The notes: a model not told the origin generated them from the letters alone. DNA of 64,000 nucleotides from an uncultured Erythrobacter sp. (GCF_947499705.1 NZ_CANMPJ010000001.1:717501-781500); one strand, 5' to 3'. Shown: positions 46,979-57,229, counted from the first letter of the stretch. Numbers and translations: made by a program.

Positions 46979-48202
46979 ATGCAGGCTCAGATACTCACCC
47001 TTATCATCCCGGCGATGACGCTGATCTTCTCAGCCGTCTTCATCGCCTTGTGGTGGCAGGATCGCAGCCGCTTCTACATCCTGTCGTATGCGTATTGGTT
47101 CGCTGCGGTCGCGACCGGCATTGCGCTGCAAGCATGGATCATCAAAGACTTTGGACCGCCCGAAATCTTGCTGTTTCACCTGTTATCATCTTCGGGATTG
47201 ATTGCGCTGCTTTGGGGCGTCGCGAAACGCGACAAGCGCCGCGTTCCATTATTGGCATTCATCCTGGTAACGCTCGCTACGGGCGTGGTTTGCTGGTTTG
47301 CGCGCGCTTGGGAAGTGCAGCCGGTTTTGCTTCTCGCACAAAACTTCAACGCCGGATTGCTGTTTGCGATGGGCGCCTACGGCAAATGGTCGACCCCGCA
47401 CCGGCATATCGCGGATCGTGTGCTTTTGGCGGCGTTTGTGCTGCTCGCGGCCTATTCGATATTCCGGCCTTCGGTGACCGTTCTTTTGCAAAGTCAGATG
47501 ACGATGGTCGAATATCAGACGTCGGTGATGCTGGCCGTCAATATGGCGATGACAGCGCTGCTGTGTCTGCTTCTGTCGTTTGCGTTGGTCGCAACGATCA
47601 TCGCGGACAACATGGAGAAGGAGCGGGTGGAGGCGTCCATTGATCCGCTTTCGGGCTTGCCCACGCGCCGAGCATTCGAGCAGGATGCCAAAGCCCTGCA
47701 TGCAAGGGCGAGCGAGGAACGGCGACCTGTCAGCATGATCGTCGCCGACATCGATCACTTCAAACGCGTCAACGACACGTGGGGTCATTCGACTGGCGAT
47801 CGCGTTATCGGAAACTTTTCCAATCTACTATCTGCCCAGATTCGCACAACCGACGTCGCCGGGCGGATCGGCGGCGAGGAATTCTGCGTTGTCGTTTGGA
47901 ACTGCAATGTCCAGCAGGCAGAGGCGCTGGCGAACCGGATCCGCAAGGACACACTCGAGCTGAGCGCGCGTCAGGATGATGAGGACGTGAGAGTGTCCGC
48001 CAGCTTCGGCGTGGCGGCTTTCAGGCCGGCAGACAGCTATACCGATGCATTCAAGCGAGCCGACGATGCGCTTTATGCAGCCAAGAATTCCGGACGAAAC
48101 CGGGTTTGTGTCTCGGTGGCGGATGATGAGAAGCTCGAGACGACCACTCTCGACAGGAACGCCAAAATATCCGCCGGAAATGTAGTTTCGCTGATGCGCT
48201 AA
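46979..48202 (+). CDS. membrane diguanylate cyclase (GGDEF) 3
   Basis: 407 aa, close paralogue of the gene before it over the N-terminal membrane part (MQAQILTLIIPAMTLIFSAVF) and the GGDEF domain. Active-site RIGGEEFC, I-site RTTD. Makes c-di-GMP from two GTP. The two are probably a recent tandem duplication. Confidence 0.92.
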   Translation: MQAQILTLIIPAMTLIFSAVFIALWWQDRSRFYILSYAYWFAAVATGIALQAWIIKDFGPPEILLFHLLSSSGLIALLWGVAKRDKRRVPLLAFILVTLATGVVCWFARAWEVQPVLLLAQNFNAGLLFAMGAYGKWSTPHRHIADRVLLAAFVLLAAYSIFRPSVTVLLQSQMTMVEYQTSVMLAVNMAMTALLCLLLSFALVATIIADNMEKERVEASIDPLSGLPTRRAFEQDAKALHARASEERRPVSMIVADIDHFKRVNDTWGHSTGDRVIGNFSNLLSAQIRTTDVAGRIGGEEFCVVVWNCNVQQAEALANRIRKDTLELSARQDDEDVRVSASFGVAAFRPADSYTDAFKRADDALYAAKNSGRNRVCVSVADDEKLETTTLDRNAKISAGNVVSLMR

Positions 48203-48270
48203 TTCCGCTTCTCTAAAGTCGGCGTTAACCTTATTGACCTAACCCGCTTGCAAGGGAGCGCGGCGGGGCG

Positions 48271-49488
48271 ATGCAGACGCAGATTCTTGGACTACTGACA
48301 CCCCTGATGGCGCTGCTCTTCGCGGCGACATTCGCGGTGTTCTGGCGGGCGGGGCGCATGAAGCGTCACGTGCTCGGATTTGCGCTTGGTTACCTCTCTT
48401 TCAGCATCGGCTTTCTGGTCACCCACTTCCTTCCCGGCGACGGATTCTACACGTTCCACACCACGCAGGCGTTCTACACGCTGGGTGTGACCTTCTTCCT
48501 CGGCTCGGTTTGTGAGAGGGTCGGTCAGCGGCTGCATCTACCAACCATTGCCACTATCTACGCGATCAGCGCCCTTGTACTGGCGCTTGCGATCAGCTTC
48601 ACAAATGACGCTGGTCCCGCATTGATACTTGTCAACATCGGCTACGGCGCGATGTATATGGTCGGGCTTACGACGCTGATCGGCGCGCAGCGCCGCGACT
48701 GGAGCGATATTGCGATCATCTTCTTGATTGCTTTTTCGGCTTGCGACTTCTTCATCCGGCCATCGCTCACCGTAATGTTCGAGCAGACGATCCCTGCAGG
48801 CGAGTATCAGCAATCAGTCTATTATTCGCTCATCGGGCTGGTGCTGGGCGTCAAATCGATCATGGGCGCAATGATCCTGATTGGCGCAACGATTGTCGAA
48901 TGGACCAACACTCTGCGCGAAAGCAGCGAGAAGGACCCGCTCACCGGTTTGAACAACCGCGCCGCCTTCGAAGATTCAATGCGCAGCGTTATCCCGCGTG
49001 CCCAGAATGAAGGCCGCCCGTTCAGCCTTGTCGTTGCCGATATCGACCTGTTCAAGCAGGTCAACGATATCTGGGGACACCAGGCGGGCGACCAAGCGAT
49101 TTCGGGCTTTGGCGGGCTGATAAAGAACATGATCCGCGGTTGCGACACGGCAGGCCGGATCGGCGGTGAAGAATTCTGCATCGCTGTGTGGAACTGCGAG
49201 AACGAACCGGCCGAGCGATTGGCTGAGCGGATCAGGCAGGCCTTCGCCCGCTATGAACACGAAGGCCTCAGCAACGATATTCGCCTGACCGCCAGCTTTG
49301 GCGTGGCCACCGCGCGCGATGGGGAAACCTATGAGCACCTGTTCGCGCGGGCCGACGAGGCACTCTACCGGGCCAAGTCGAGCGGCCGGAACCGTGTCGA
49401 AAATGCTGATCAGCTGCGGCTGAACGAAGTGACGCCTGCGCTGACCGATGAACTCGTGGAAATGAAGCGAGCTGCGACAGAGGGATAG
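48271..49488 (+). CDS. membrane diguanylate cyclase (GGDEF) 4
   Basis: 405 aa. Membrane N-terminal part (MQTQILGLLTPLMALLFAATF) related to cyclase 1 at 39507 more than to cyclases 2 and 3. GGDEF domain with RIGGEEFC and I-site RGCD. Third of the tandem set. 68 bases after cyclase 3. Confidence 0.92.
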   Translation: MQTQILGLLTPLMALLFAATFAVFWRAGRMKRHVLGFALGYLSFSIGFLVTHFLPGDGFYTFHTTQAFYTLGVTFFLGSVCERVGQRLHLPTIATIYAISALVLALAISFTNDAGPALILVNIGYGAMYMVGLTTLIGAQRRDWSDIAIIFLIAFSACDFFIRPSLTVMFEQTIPAGEYQQSVYYSLIGLVLGVKSIMGAMILIGATIVEWTNTLRESSEKDPLTGLNNRAAFEDSMRSVIPRAQNEGRPFSLVVADIDLFKQVNDIWGHQAGDQAISGFGGLIKNMIRGCDTAGRIGGEEFCIAVWNCENEPAERLAERIRQAFARYEHEGLSNDIRLTASFGVATARDGETYEHLFARADEALYRAKSSGRNRVENADQLRLNEVTPALTDELVEMKRAATEG

Positions 49489-49530
49489 TCCGCTGGACTT
49501 GGGCAGCGTGCGCGGATAGCAGCAGGGCCC

Positions 49531-51000
49531 ATGAACAAGACGATCCTGACGCTCGCCGCTCTTTCGATTTCAACCGCCGCTACCGCACAGAATTGGGATG
49601 GGCCGCTGGCCCATTTGTCGCGAGGGCAGAACCCCGATGGCACCCCGATGCAGATCACCGGAAGCCTGGAAGCAATTGCCGATGCGGCGCTCGAACGCGA
49701 CGAGATTGCCTGGGATTTCGTCGAAGGCGTGACCACGGAAGTCGGTCCGCGTCAGGCCGGCACCGAAGCCGAAACGCGTGGCCGTGTCTGGGCAGTAGAA
49801 TGGCTGACCAAACACGGATTTCAGAATGTCGCCGACGAGCCGTTTGAAATGGACACTTGGGTGCCGGGCGATATTGCCAAAGCGCATGTGACAGGTCCGT
49901 TTCCGCAAGAATTGGTGGTGCAACCGCTCGGCAACAGCGCTGCAACACCAGACGGCGGACTTGAGGCTGAAGTCGTCTTCTTCCGTACGGTCGCGGAGCT
50001 GCGCGCGGCACCAGCTGGCAGCCTCAAGGGCAAGATCGCCTATATCAGTCACGAGATGCGCCGGGCCCAGGATGGGTCGCATTATGGCTTCGCCGGGCCA
50101 GCACGCTGGGTCGCGCCGGGCTTTGCATCACAACGCGGAGCAGTCGCGGTCGTGATTAAATCGGTAGGAACCGACTATCACCGCAACCCGCACACAGGCG
50201 GCACATCATGGGGCGATGAATCCAGTCCCATTCCGGCAGGCGCATTGAGCGTGCCGGATGCCGAGAACCTCGAACGGATGTTTGAGCGTGCTGGCGACCG
50301 GCCCATCACGATGAAGCTTGAAATGAACCCGCGCCGCATCGGCAAGCAGACAAGCGGCAATGTCGTGGGTGAGATTGTCGGGCGCAATCCTGACTTGCCG
50401 CCCGTGCTGCTAGCCTGCCATTTAGACAGTTGGTGGAATGCTCCCGGCGCGTTCGACGACGGGGCTGGCTGCGGAATTATCGCTGCAGCAGCGCTGAATG
50501 TTGCCGCCTCGGGCCAGCCGCTGCGTACCATCCGCGTGCTGTTTGCAGGTGCGGAGGAAGTCGGTCTGTTTGGGTCGACCGCCTACAGCAAGGCTCATAT
50601 CGATGAGCCGATCGCGGTCGGGCTCGAAAGCGATTTCGGAGCGGACCGCATCTGGCGCTTCGAAAGCAATTTTCGCGAGAGCAATCCCGACTTGCACGCC
50701 AAGCTCGCGAGCTCGGTGGCGCGCTTCGGCGTCGCCAATTCGCGGATCGTTGCCAGCGGCGGAGCGGATTTGAACATCGTGCGCGACCAGAAGGGCGCGA
50801 TCATTGATCTACAGCAGGACGGAACGCGCTATTTCGACCTGCACCACACGCCCGACGATACGCTCGACAAGATCGATAAAGCGCAGCTGCGGCAGAATGT
50901 CGCGGTGTGGACGCAGGTTGCAGGAATCCTTGCGAATGAAGAACGCGCCATCAAAACGGGCAGGGCAATTCCGAGCGCGCCTGCAACAATGGGCGAATAG
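49531..51000 (+). CDS. secreted M28-family metallopeptidase
   Basis: 489 aa. Signal peptide to STAATAQ. Zinc ligands: His and Asp in ACHLDSWW, the bridging Asp in FDDGAG, Glu pair in AGAEEVG, Asp in LESDFGAD and His in HHTPDDT. A PA-like region sits at residues ~150-260. Family members are aminopeptidases or glutamate carboxypeptidase-like. Starts 42 bases after the cyclase stop and ends 2 bases before a convergent gene. Confidence 0.9.
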   Translation: MNKTILTLAALSISTAATAQNWDGPLAHLSRGQNPDGTPMQITGSLEAIADAALERDEIAWDFVEGVTTEVGPRQAGTEAETRGRVWAVEWLTKHGFQNVADEPFEMDTWVPGDIAKAHVTGPFPQELVVQPLGNSAATPDGGLEAEVVFFRTVAELRAAPAGSLKGKIAYISHEMRRAQDGSHYGFAGPARWVAPGFASQRGAVAVVIKSVGTDYHRNPHTGGTSWGDESSPIPAGALSVPDAENLERMFERAGDRPITMKLEMNPRRIGKQTSGNVVGEIVGRNPDLPPVLLACHLDSWWNAPGAFDDGAGCGIIAAAALNVAASGQPLRTIRVLFAGAEEVGLFGSTAYSKAHIDEPIAVGLESDFGADRIWRFESNFRESNPDLHAKLASSVARFGVANSRIVASGGADLNIVRDQKGAIIDLQQDGTRYFDLHHTPDDTLDKIDKAQLRQNVAVWTQVAGILANEERAIKTGRAIPSAPATMGE

Positions 51001-51002
51001 TT

Positions 51003-52175
51003 CTAGGCTCGGTTGATGCCTGTCAGGGCTGCTGCCTGACGGCCCGGAAACAAGCTTGGCATCAATACTGCCGGATCGAGGCCGAAATGCTCCGCCGCCG
51101 ATCCGGCGAGCACACTTTCCAGCGCAATCGTCGGGCGAAGATCACGGCCTTGATACAGCTTGTCCTGCGACATCCCTGGCCAGTCGGAGAGCACTTGGCC
51201 GCCGCGCACTGCGCCGCCCATGACCAACGCCGCACTCGCGGTGCCGTGATCGGTGCCGCCGGTGCCATTGAACTGCACAGTCCGGCCAAACTCGGTCACC
51301 ACCAGCACCATCGTGTTTGCCCAGGCCGCTCCCATCGCGCTGCGATAGGCACCCAGCGCTGTATCGAGCTGGCTCGCTTGCCGGGCAAAGACGCGTCGCT
51401 GATTGGCGTGGCTGTCCCACCCGCCGAATTCGATCATCCCGATGCGCGCGCCGTCTTCCTCGCGCATCAATGAAGCGGCCAGCTCGCCAGCCGCCTTGGC
51501 ATCCCGCAGGTTTCTGAGGCCATCGTCGCCCGCCATTGCCTGCGTCTCAAGCGCCTGCATCCATAGCCCGCCCAATTGCGGGTCATCGGCGTAGAGCCGG
51601 GATACGCGGTCAAGGAAGTCGCTGCTTGCCGAGGGAAGCGCTGAAGGCGCGTAGCTCGATGCAGGCGAATTGCCGCGCAGCGCCAAGGGCATGGTTGGCG
51701 CGATGGCCAAACCCTTTGGAGGCTCTCCGTTGCCGGTTTTGGGCATCAAGCCGATCAGCCGGTTCAGCCAACCATCGCGCTCAGCATAAGGCGTTGCCGA
51801 TCCCGTCTCGAGCATGTTCTGCCCGTCGAAATGCGAGCGCTCGCGGTAGGCGGTGGCAGCCGCATGCACGAACAGCGCGTCGCCTTCGGCATAGGCATTT
51901 CCGACCTGATCGAACGAAGGATGGATCGTGAAGAAGCTATCGGCTTCTCGCGCGCCTTCGTAATCGGCGAGCGCCAAGCTGCGCATCCGGGCGAAGTCGG
52001 GATCTCCCGTGGGTGCGACCATGGCGAGCCCGTCAGCCGCGCCTCTCAGCACAACCAACAGAAGGTTTTTTGAGCCGGTCGTTTGCGCGAATGCCATCCG
52101 CGGCGTGACCAGACCGGTCGCACCGAGCGCGAGCGAGCCAGCCAGGATTGAGCGTCGATCGAGAGCTTTCAGCAT
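51003..52175 (-). CDS. DUF1501 family protein, Tat signal
   Basis: 390 aa. Twin-arginine signal (DRRSILAGSLALGATGL), then the sulfatase/phosphatase-like fold of DUF1501: LVVLRGAADGLAMVAP, EFGRTVQFNGTGGTDHGTASAALVMGG (metal-binding Asp-His). Function unknown. Paired with DUF1800 five bases upstream, a combination common across bacteria. GGAGG ribosome site at the start. Confidence 0.92.
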   Translation of the reverse strand: MLKALDRRSILAGSLALGATGLVTPRMAFAQTTGSKNLLLVVLRGAADGLAMVAPTGDPDFARMRSLALADYEGAREADSFFTIHPSFDQVGNAYAEGDALFVHAAATAYRERSHFDGQNMLETGSATPYAERDGWLNRLIGLMPKTGNGEPPKGLAIAPTMPLALRGNSPASSYAPSALPSASSDFLDRVSRLYADDPQLGGLWMQALETQAMAGDDGLRNLRDAKAAGELAASLMREEDGARIGMIEFGGWDSHANQRRVFARQASQLDTALGAYRSAMGAAWANTMVLVVTEFGRTVQFNGTGGTDHGTASAALVMGGAVRGGQVLSDWPGMSQDKLYQGRDLRPTIALESVLAGSAAEHFGLDPAVLMPSLFPGRQAAALTGINRA

Positions 52176-52180
52176 GGCGA

Positions 52181-53614
52181 CTACCTCCGCATCATTTCTG
52201 GCGCGACGAGCAACAGGCCAAGCGCCTGCGCCCCGCTCTCCGCGCGGCTGAGCCAGGTGCGTGTGTTTGCGGAGAGAGTGCCGGGAAACGCCGCTTCGGC
52301 CCGCTCAATCACATCATCCGCTGGCACGTTGCGTGCGATCCTCTCGGCCAGCTCAACCCGGCGGTAGAGAGCGTCTGGTCCGGCCCAGCTGCCCGCAAGA
52401 TCATCGTACCCGGCGGGTGAGGGCGCTCGCCACGGGACTTGCCCAATCTCGCTCAGCGCGCCGATCATCCGACGCTGGCTCAGGTTATCGACGCCATTGA
52501 ACCGCAGAATCGAAACCAGCCATTCAAACGGCTGTCGGAACTTGACCGGTTCGGTGGTCCAGACTTCAGGTGCTTCGACCAAGGTCCGCGAAAGACTGGC
52601 GAGATTGCCTCCCGTCTTCACGAAATCCTGTTCGAGCTTGGAGACAAGAGAGGCTGGTGGCTCGTCGCCTGCGAAATGCCTCGCAAGCTTTGTGGCGATA
52701 AAGCGTGCAGTCTTTGGGTGCGCGGCCAGATCGTCGAGGATGTCGGCAGCCTGCCGTGCGCCATCTTCCTGATAGGTCTGGCCAAGCACTGTCCGCGCGC
52801 CAGGTTCGTGCGCGACATTGATAAAGACCGCACCGCCGGGCTGCGGATCGGCAAAGCGATCCGTCAGGGGCAGACCGGAAATGGTCCAGCCGGTTAGCGC
52901 GCGGGCGAGCTCGGTCACGTCATCTTGCGAATAGCCACCGTCGACGCCAAGCGTATGCAGTTCCAGAATTTCCCGCGCGAGGTTCTCGTTAAGGCCGCGG
53001 GGGCCTCTGCTGCTGCCGCGACGACGCCGGATGAAACGCGAATTTGGTCCAGTCGACTGGTATTGATCGAGATACAGCAGCATCGCCGGGTGCAGGGTCG
53101 CGGCTTTGAGCATATCGCTGAACTTGCCCAGCACATTCGGGCGGATCGCGCCGAATTCATGGTTGCCGACCTGATGCAGCGTGCCGGCCTTGCCGACCGA
53201 GACGCTGAAATGGTTCGACCAGAAATGCACCAACCGCTCGATGAAGGGTGCGTTGCTGCTCACGGCGACGTTCGTGCGCAGCGCCACGTCCTTGCGAAAC
53301 ACGCCGCGACCGGAAACCAGCGACTTGCGAAGCTCGGGAGGCAATGCATCGCGGCGCTGGCGATCTGCCATCATGGTTTCGCTCTCGCCCTGCGCATCGG
53401 CCATAAAGGCCTGCCGCTTGCGGCGCTGGCTACGGATCATCCGGATGAATTTACCCGCTTCTTCCGATGTGTCTTCGCGGTCGGCCAGAATGGAGGGGCT
53501 TGGATCGAAAGCGTCAAATTGATCGAGCAAGTAGCGCACCGGATCGTCCGGCAAGCGTTCGCCGCGCTGCAAGCCATAGCCGAACCGGTTCAGGGCGATG
53601 CTGGTTTTGCTCAT
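52181..53614 (-). CDS. DUF1800 family protein
   Basis: 477 aa. Typical DUF1800: ALNRFGYG at the start, LVHFWSNHFSVS, ARNEELRE-like NENLAREILELHTLGVDGGYSQDDVTELARALTGW. I chose the ATG at 53614 over an upstream one at 53713. No clear signal peptide, so it may be carried out by the DUF1501 partner (inference). Function unknown. Confidence 0.9.
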   Translation of the reverse strand: MSKTSIALNRFGYGLQRGERLPDDPVRYLLDQFDAFDPSPSILADREDTSEEAGKFIRMIRSQRRKRQAFMADAQGESETMMADRQRRDALPPELRKSLVSGRGVFRKDVALRTNVAVSSNAPFIERLVHFWSNHFSVSVGKAGTLHQVGNHEFGAIRPNVLGKFSDMLKAATLHPAMLLYLDQYQSTGPNSRFIRRRRGSSRGPRGLNENLAREILELHTLGVDGGYSQDDVTELARALTGWTISGLPLTDRFADPQPGGAVFINVAHEPGARTVLGQTYQEDGARQAADILDDLAAHPKTARFIATKLARHFAGDEPPASLVSKLEQDFVKTGGNLASLSRTLVEAPEVWTTEPVKFRQPFEWLVSILRFNGVDNLSQRRMIGALSEIGQVPWRAPSPAGYDDLAGSWAGPDALYRRVELAERIARNVPADDVIERAEAAFPGTLSANTRTWLSRAESGAQALGLLLVAPEMMRR

Positions 53615-53783
53615 CAATGGTTTGCCCCCATGATCTGCGTTCCAATTGGCCTGACAATGACCGATGGATGCGAGCAAGTCACGTCGCGGCACGTCGCGAA
53701 ATGTCACAACCACACGCTAGACGCGGCAGCGGATCAAACCCTTCGCGGGTTGTTCAGTATCAGACTGGATGGAAACGAAGTGA

Positions 53784-53860
53784 TGGTCGGGGAGAGAGGA
53801 TTCGAACCTCCGACCCCCTGTACCCAAAACAGGTGCGCTACCTGGCTGCGCCACTCCCCG
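53784..53860 (-). tRNA. tRNA-Pro (anticodon TGG)
   Basis: Cloverleaf complete: acceptor CGGGGAG with CTCCCCG, D-arm with GGTAGC, anticodon loop TTTGGGT with TGG, T-arm GGTTCGAATCC, discriminator A and encoded CCA. It reads CCA (and perhaps other CCN) codons. A second tRNA lies 36 bases upstream. Confidence 0.96.
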
Positions 53861-53896
53861 ACATTCACTTCTCGTTCTCGCCCCACCAAAATGGTC

Positions 53897-53972
53897 TGGT
53901 GGGCCCGGCAGGATTCGAACCCGCGACCTAGCCGTTATGAGCGGCCAGCTCTAACCGCTGAGCTACAGGCCC
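53897..53972 (-). tRNA. tRNA with CAT anticodon, probably tRNA-Ile2
   Basis: Acceptor GGGCCTG with CGGGCCC, D-arm GGTTAGAGC, anticodon loop CTCATAA (CAT), T-arm GGTTCGAATCC, encoded CCA. The GGTTAGAGC and AGGTCGC segments and overall shape are close to E. coli tRNA-Ile2, whose C34 is changed to lysidine by TilS. Elongator Met cannot be ruled out by eye. Confidence 0.85.
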
Positions 53973-54066
53973 CCGAAGCCCGGATTTCCTCCGGAAGCGA
54001 GACCGGCACAGCCCCTACAGCCGGTTTCTTAGAGAAACAAGCGAAGAAGCACCCTTTACCTGCCAA

Positions 54067-55050
54067 TTATTGTGCAGCGCCGATTACCTCGGTCACAGTG
54101 GTCGGGCGAACGCCGCGCTGTTCGAGATAGGCGTAGACGCTGCGGAACCAGTCATACAGCGTTTCGACATCCGCTTCGGTCTCGGAATATGGAGTGAAGC
54201 CAGGGGCGAGTGAAGGGCTGTGAAGCGATAGCACCAGCAGCGGCAATTGATCATCGAGCGCAATGTCGATGCCGCGAATCGCCTCTTCCGCCGTCACGCC
54301 CTCTGGCGTCAGAGCGATCCGTTCAAGCAAATGAAGCTTTGAAAACGCCGCATACAGTGTTGGTGCGAAGCGTTGGAGCCGTTGCAGAGGGATGCCGAGC
54401 TGGCGCAGCACACCCCAATACGCGGTTGTAACTGGCAACTCGAGCAATTCGCGCTCGGCATCTGCCCAATAGGGTGCGAGCGGGTGATTGGCGTAGTTCG
54501 GCCCATGCTGAGCGCTGTAATCGAACAGGGAACGCACGGATGTGTCGACTGCGAGACCAGCTTCTTTGAGCAGCTCCGCGCTGTTCGGCCCCAAGCCATA
54601 GCGCCCGGCGCGGTAGATTTGCGGCGCGGTGCCAAACGCGCTTTCGATCTGATCGCGGAGTTTTAGGAACTTCGCCGCTTCAAGCTCCTTGGGCAAGCTG
54701 CCAGCATAGGAATTGGGGGCGTTCACTTCCTCATCGAAGGGGGGATTGACCCAAGGGTGCAATTGAACACCGACTTCGGCTTTGCCGCGTTTGACTGCGT
54801 CGCCGATTATGTCGGCCGCGCGCGGGTCGGTGGCGATTGGCCAGTCCACGAGGTAGACGGGAGTTGCACCGAGCCCTTCGCAAAATTCCTGGAAGCGCGG
54901 GATTTCGCCAACATGCTCCAGCCCGTATCCGTCGCGGCGGAACGGCTTGTTCCAGTCGAACTCTTCTTCGGTATCGACGGTCAGCAACGCTCTTTGCCCG
55001 AAATCGGGGGCGAACCGTGCTGCCGCATCTTTGCCAGGCGGCACAAGCAT
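54067..55050 (-). CDS. polysaccharide deacetylase-family protein (WalW-like)
   Basis: About 327 aa. NodB-like fold: LLTVDTEEEFDW (catalytic Asp), VGVQLHPWVNP (metal His) and APQIYRAGRYGL. The full set is somewhat unlike classical chitin deacetylase, so the exact reaction is unclear. The frame opens at 55140, but residues before 55050 are not conserved-looking; no strong ribosome site helps. It follows the histidine kinase gene on the same strand, ten bases or more after its stop depending on start. Confidence 0.78.
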   Translation of the reverse strand: MLVPPGKDAAARFAPDFGQRALLTVDTEEEFDWNKPFRRDGYGLEHVGEIPRFQEFCEGLGATPVYLVDWPIATDPRAADIIGDAVKRGKAEVGVQLHPWVNPPFDEEVNAPNSYAGSLPKELEAAKFLKLRDQIESAFGTAPQIYRAGRYGLGPNSAELLKEAGLAVDTSVRSLFDYSAQHGPNYANHPLAPYWADAERELLELPVTTAYWGVLRQLGIPLQRLQRFAPTLYAAFSKLHLLERIALTPEGVTAEEAIRGIDIALDDQLPLLVLSLHSPSLAPGFTPYSETEADVETLYDWFRSVYAYLEQRGVRPTTVTEVIGAAQ

Positions 55051-55150
55051 CGAACCAGTCGAAATCCCGTTTCCCCTTGGCGTTGATGCCCCGCACCGCA
55101 TGCTGGTGAAAGCACAGCGTTTGCCGGGCAATGATCCCATCGAAAGCGGG

Positions 55151-56983
55151 CTAACGTTCTCTGCCGGCTCCGCTTCCGCCTGATTGGCTAGGCAGGGTGT
55201 CTTCTGCGGTCAAGAGCGGCAGGCTGAGCATCACCCGCTCGCCCGACTGCTGCAGATTGCCACCGGCACCGCGTGCCTCCGCGCGGGCCAGCCGCAATGT
55301 GAAACCTGCGCCGAATGGCCCGGCATTGATCGTGCCTGCGATCGGTTTGGCCTCGGCAGCAAAGATGTCATCTTCGCCAAGCAGTTGCTCCGGCAGGTCG
55401 CATGTCAACCGCGCCATTCCGCCCACATTTTCGAGCGCGCATGCCAGCATTTCACCCGATGCGCAGCCACCGCCAAGCGTTGCGAAAATTCTCCAGACCA
55501 GTGCTTCGGCTTCGTCTGGATCGATTCCGACGCGCAGTGGAGTCTGGTCGTCATGCACCAGCTCGATCCCGGCCATACGCGGCGTCAGCACCGGTGCGAG
55601 TTGGTTGATGGTTCGAATTACAAGGCCGGACAGGTTGGTTTCGCCAGCTTCGATGGTGGCGGCTCCGGTTTCGAGCTTTGCCAGCCGGTCGAGCTCCTCA
55701 AACCCTGCAAGGATATGCGCGGCGTCGGCGGCGATCGCCGCTGCAAGCGCGCGATATTCATGCGGCGCGGGGCCGAACAATTGCTGCTGAATAACCTCGG
55801 CATAGCCTTGCACTGCCGTAACTGGCGTGCGCAGCTCGTGCAGCAATTGGCGGATGCGGTCGGCTTCGCGTTCTGCGGGACTTTGTTCGTCGTCGCCGAT
55901 TTCCGGCGGGCGGCGGAAGCGCCCGACATAACCTGCGAAATTGCCCGTTTCAGCAAAGCGGGGCTGCGCGTCGACGACCCATGATCCGGCGATTGCTGCT
56001 GAACCGGACAATTCGAACTCGCAGCGCTCAATCGGCTGCCGCCGCGCGAAGGCGCGCCCGAACGCAGTGTCATTGCGGGTTTCGCCCAGGATGCGCGGTG
56101 CAGCCAGCTTCGTCCCGATGACCATCGCAGCGATTTCGGTGTCTGCCCATTCGATCCTACCCGCTGCGTCGGCAGCGAACCCGAAGCTGGAAACGCGTCT
56201 ATGAGGTGCAGAAGGGCCTTCATCGAGCGGCAAGCGCGGCGAAAGCTCGGCATCGGCGGCTTCGACGTCGCGTGTGCGGCGGAATTGAGCGATACGTTCG
56301 ACGAGAGCCGAGATCTCGCTTCGACCGGACTCGGCCCGGTCGAACGAAGCAGGGACGAGTCCTGTGGTCGGATCGATAGGCCGCTCACCATTTGCCGGGT
56401 CGGCGTCAGGCTGGGTTTCGAAGCCTGCTCGCGGTTCAGGTGGCTCCACTGGCAGATCGCGATAGTTACGTGCGGCAGGTGCCGAACTGTCATCGAAGTC
56501 ATCATTGGAGCCAGAAAGGGTCCCGGCGCTGGGCGAGGGGAGGCCTCTGTCATATACGCCCAATCGGCTCAGCAAAGCGTCGGTGTCCACCGGCAGATCG
56601 CGGCGCAGTCTCAAAAAGCCGCGCGCGCGGACGGGCAGCCGGGGGATCAGGGCAGACCAATCCTCGGCGGAGAGTTCCGCCCGAACGAGCGCTGCGGACG
56701 CCACTTCCGGTTCAAAGTCGGACAGATGCGCCGTCAGATCGGCGCTGCGCAGCCGCCAGCCGGGCTCGCGGATCATCGCTGCGCGCTCTTCCGCCGGGAT
56801 GCGATCCGCCAATGCATCCATTCGCAGCCACGCCGCCGCGATCAAAGACTGGCTGCGATTGTCGCGCGGGCCGAACTTGCGATTGCCAAGAATATCAAGC
56901 AGCTGCCGGAATTGCGTGCGCACGCCCGCCTCGCTGTCGCCGCGCTGGCGCAGCACAGTTGCAAGGCGATCATCGAAGAACAT
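55151..56983 (-). CDS. histidine kinase-like protein with degenerate ATP-binding domain
   Basis: 610 aa. N-terminal ~150 residues are helical and unfamiliar; an acidic Pro-rich linker follows (~150-215), then a PAS-like domain (~265-358), then a HisKA helix pair with the phospho-acceptor His382 in LLHELRTPVTAVQGY. The catalytic domain (~430-590) keeps a G2-like GAGFTLRLARAEARG but has no recognisable N box: the place of N-x-x-x-N reads LVWRIFATLGGG. No response regulator is nearby. It may be a pseudokinase or scaffold. Start ATG 56983 preferred. Confidence 0.75.
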   Translation of the reverse strand: MFFDDRLATVLRQRGDSEAGVRTQFRQLLDILGNRKFGPRDNRSQSLIAAAWLRMDALADRIPAEERAAMIREPGWRLRSADLTAHLSDFEPEVASAALVRAELSAEDWSALIPRLPVRARGFLRLRRDLPVDTDALLSRLGVYDRGLPSPSAGTLSGSNDDFDDSSAPAARNYRDLPVEPPEPRAGFETQPDADPANGERPIDPTTGLVPASFDRAESGRSEISALVERIAQFRRTRDVEAADAELSPRLPLDEGPSAPHRRVSSFGFAADAAGRIEWADTEIAAMVIGTKLAAPRILGETRNDTAFGRAFARRQPIERCEFELSGSAAIAGSWVVDAQPRFAETGNFAGYVGRFRRPPEIGDDEQSPAEREADRIRQLLHELRTPVTAVQGYAEVIQQQLFGPAPHEYRALAAAIAADAAHILAGFEELDRLAKLETGAATIEAGETNLSGLVIRTINQLAPVLTPRMAGIELVHDDQTPLRVGIDPDEAEALVWRIFATLGGGCASGEMLACALENVGGMARLTCDLPEQLLGEDDIFAAEAKPIAGTINAGPFGAGFTLRLARAEARGAGGNLQQSGERVMLSLPLLTAEDTLPSQSGGSGAGRER

Positions 56984-57229
56984 TCCGGTCACTCTTCTCC
57001 GGGGCAAGCGGCATCATTCCGCACAATGCGGACCGATTCCGCGAAGCTGTACCAGCCCTACACATTTGTCACAGGGTAACACTTGGAGTGCGTTGCAAAG
57101 CGGGACAATTGCTGGCAGACATAATATTATTGTTCACGCACGCCTATCAGTGTGCATGTTCTTACGTTCTATTGTTGCAGCGTATTCGATTGCGCCGCAC
57201 GAAAAACACGAATCTGGAGTTAGCGCCAC

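Noticed and set aside
54731..55096. Alternative minus-strand frame across the deacetylase start.
   Set aside because: Out of frame with the conserved NodB motifs.
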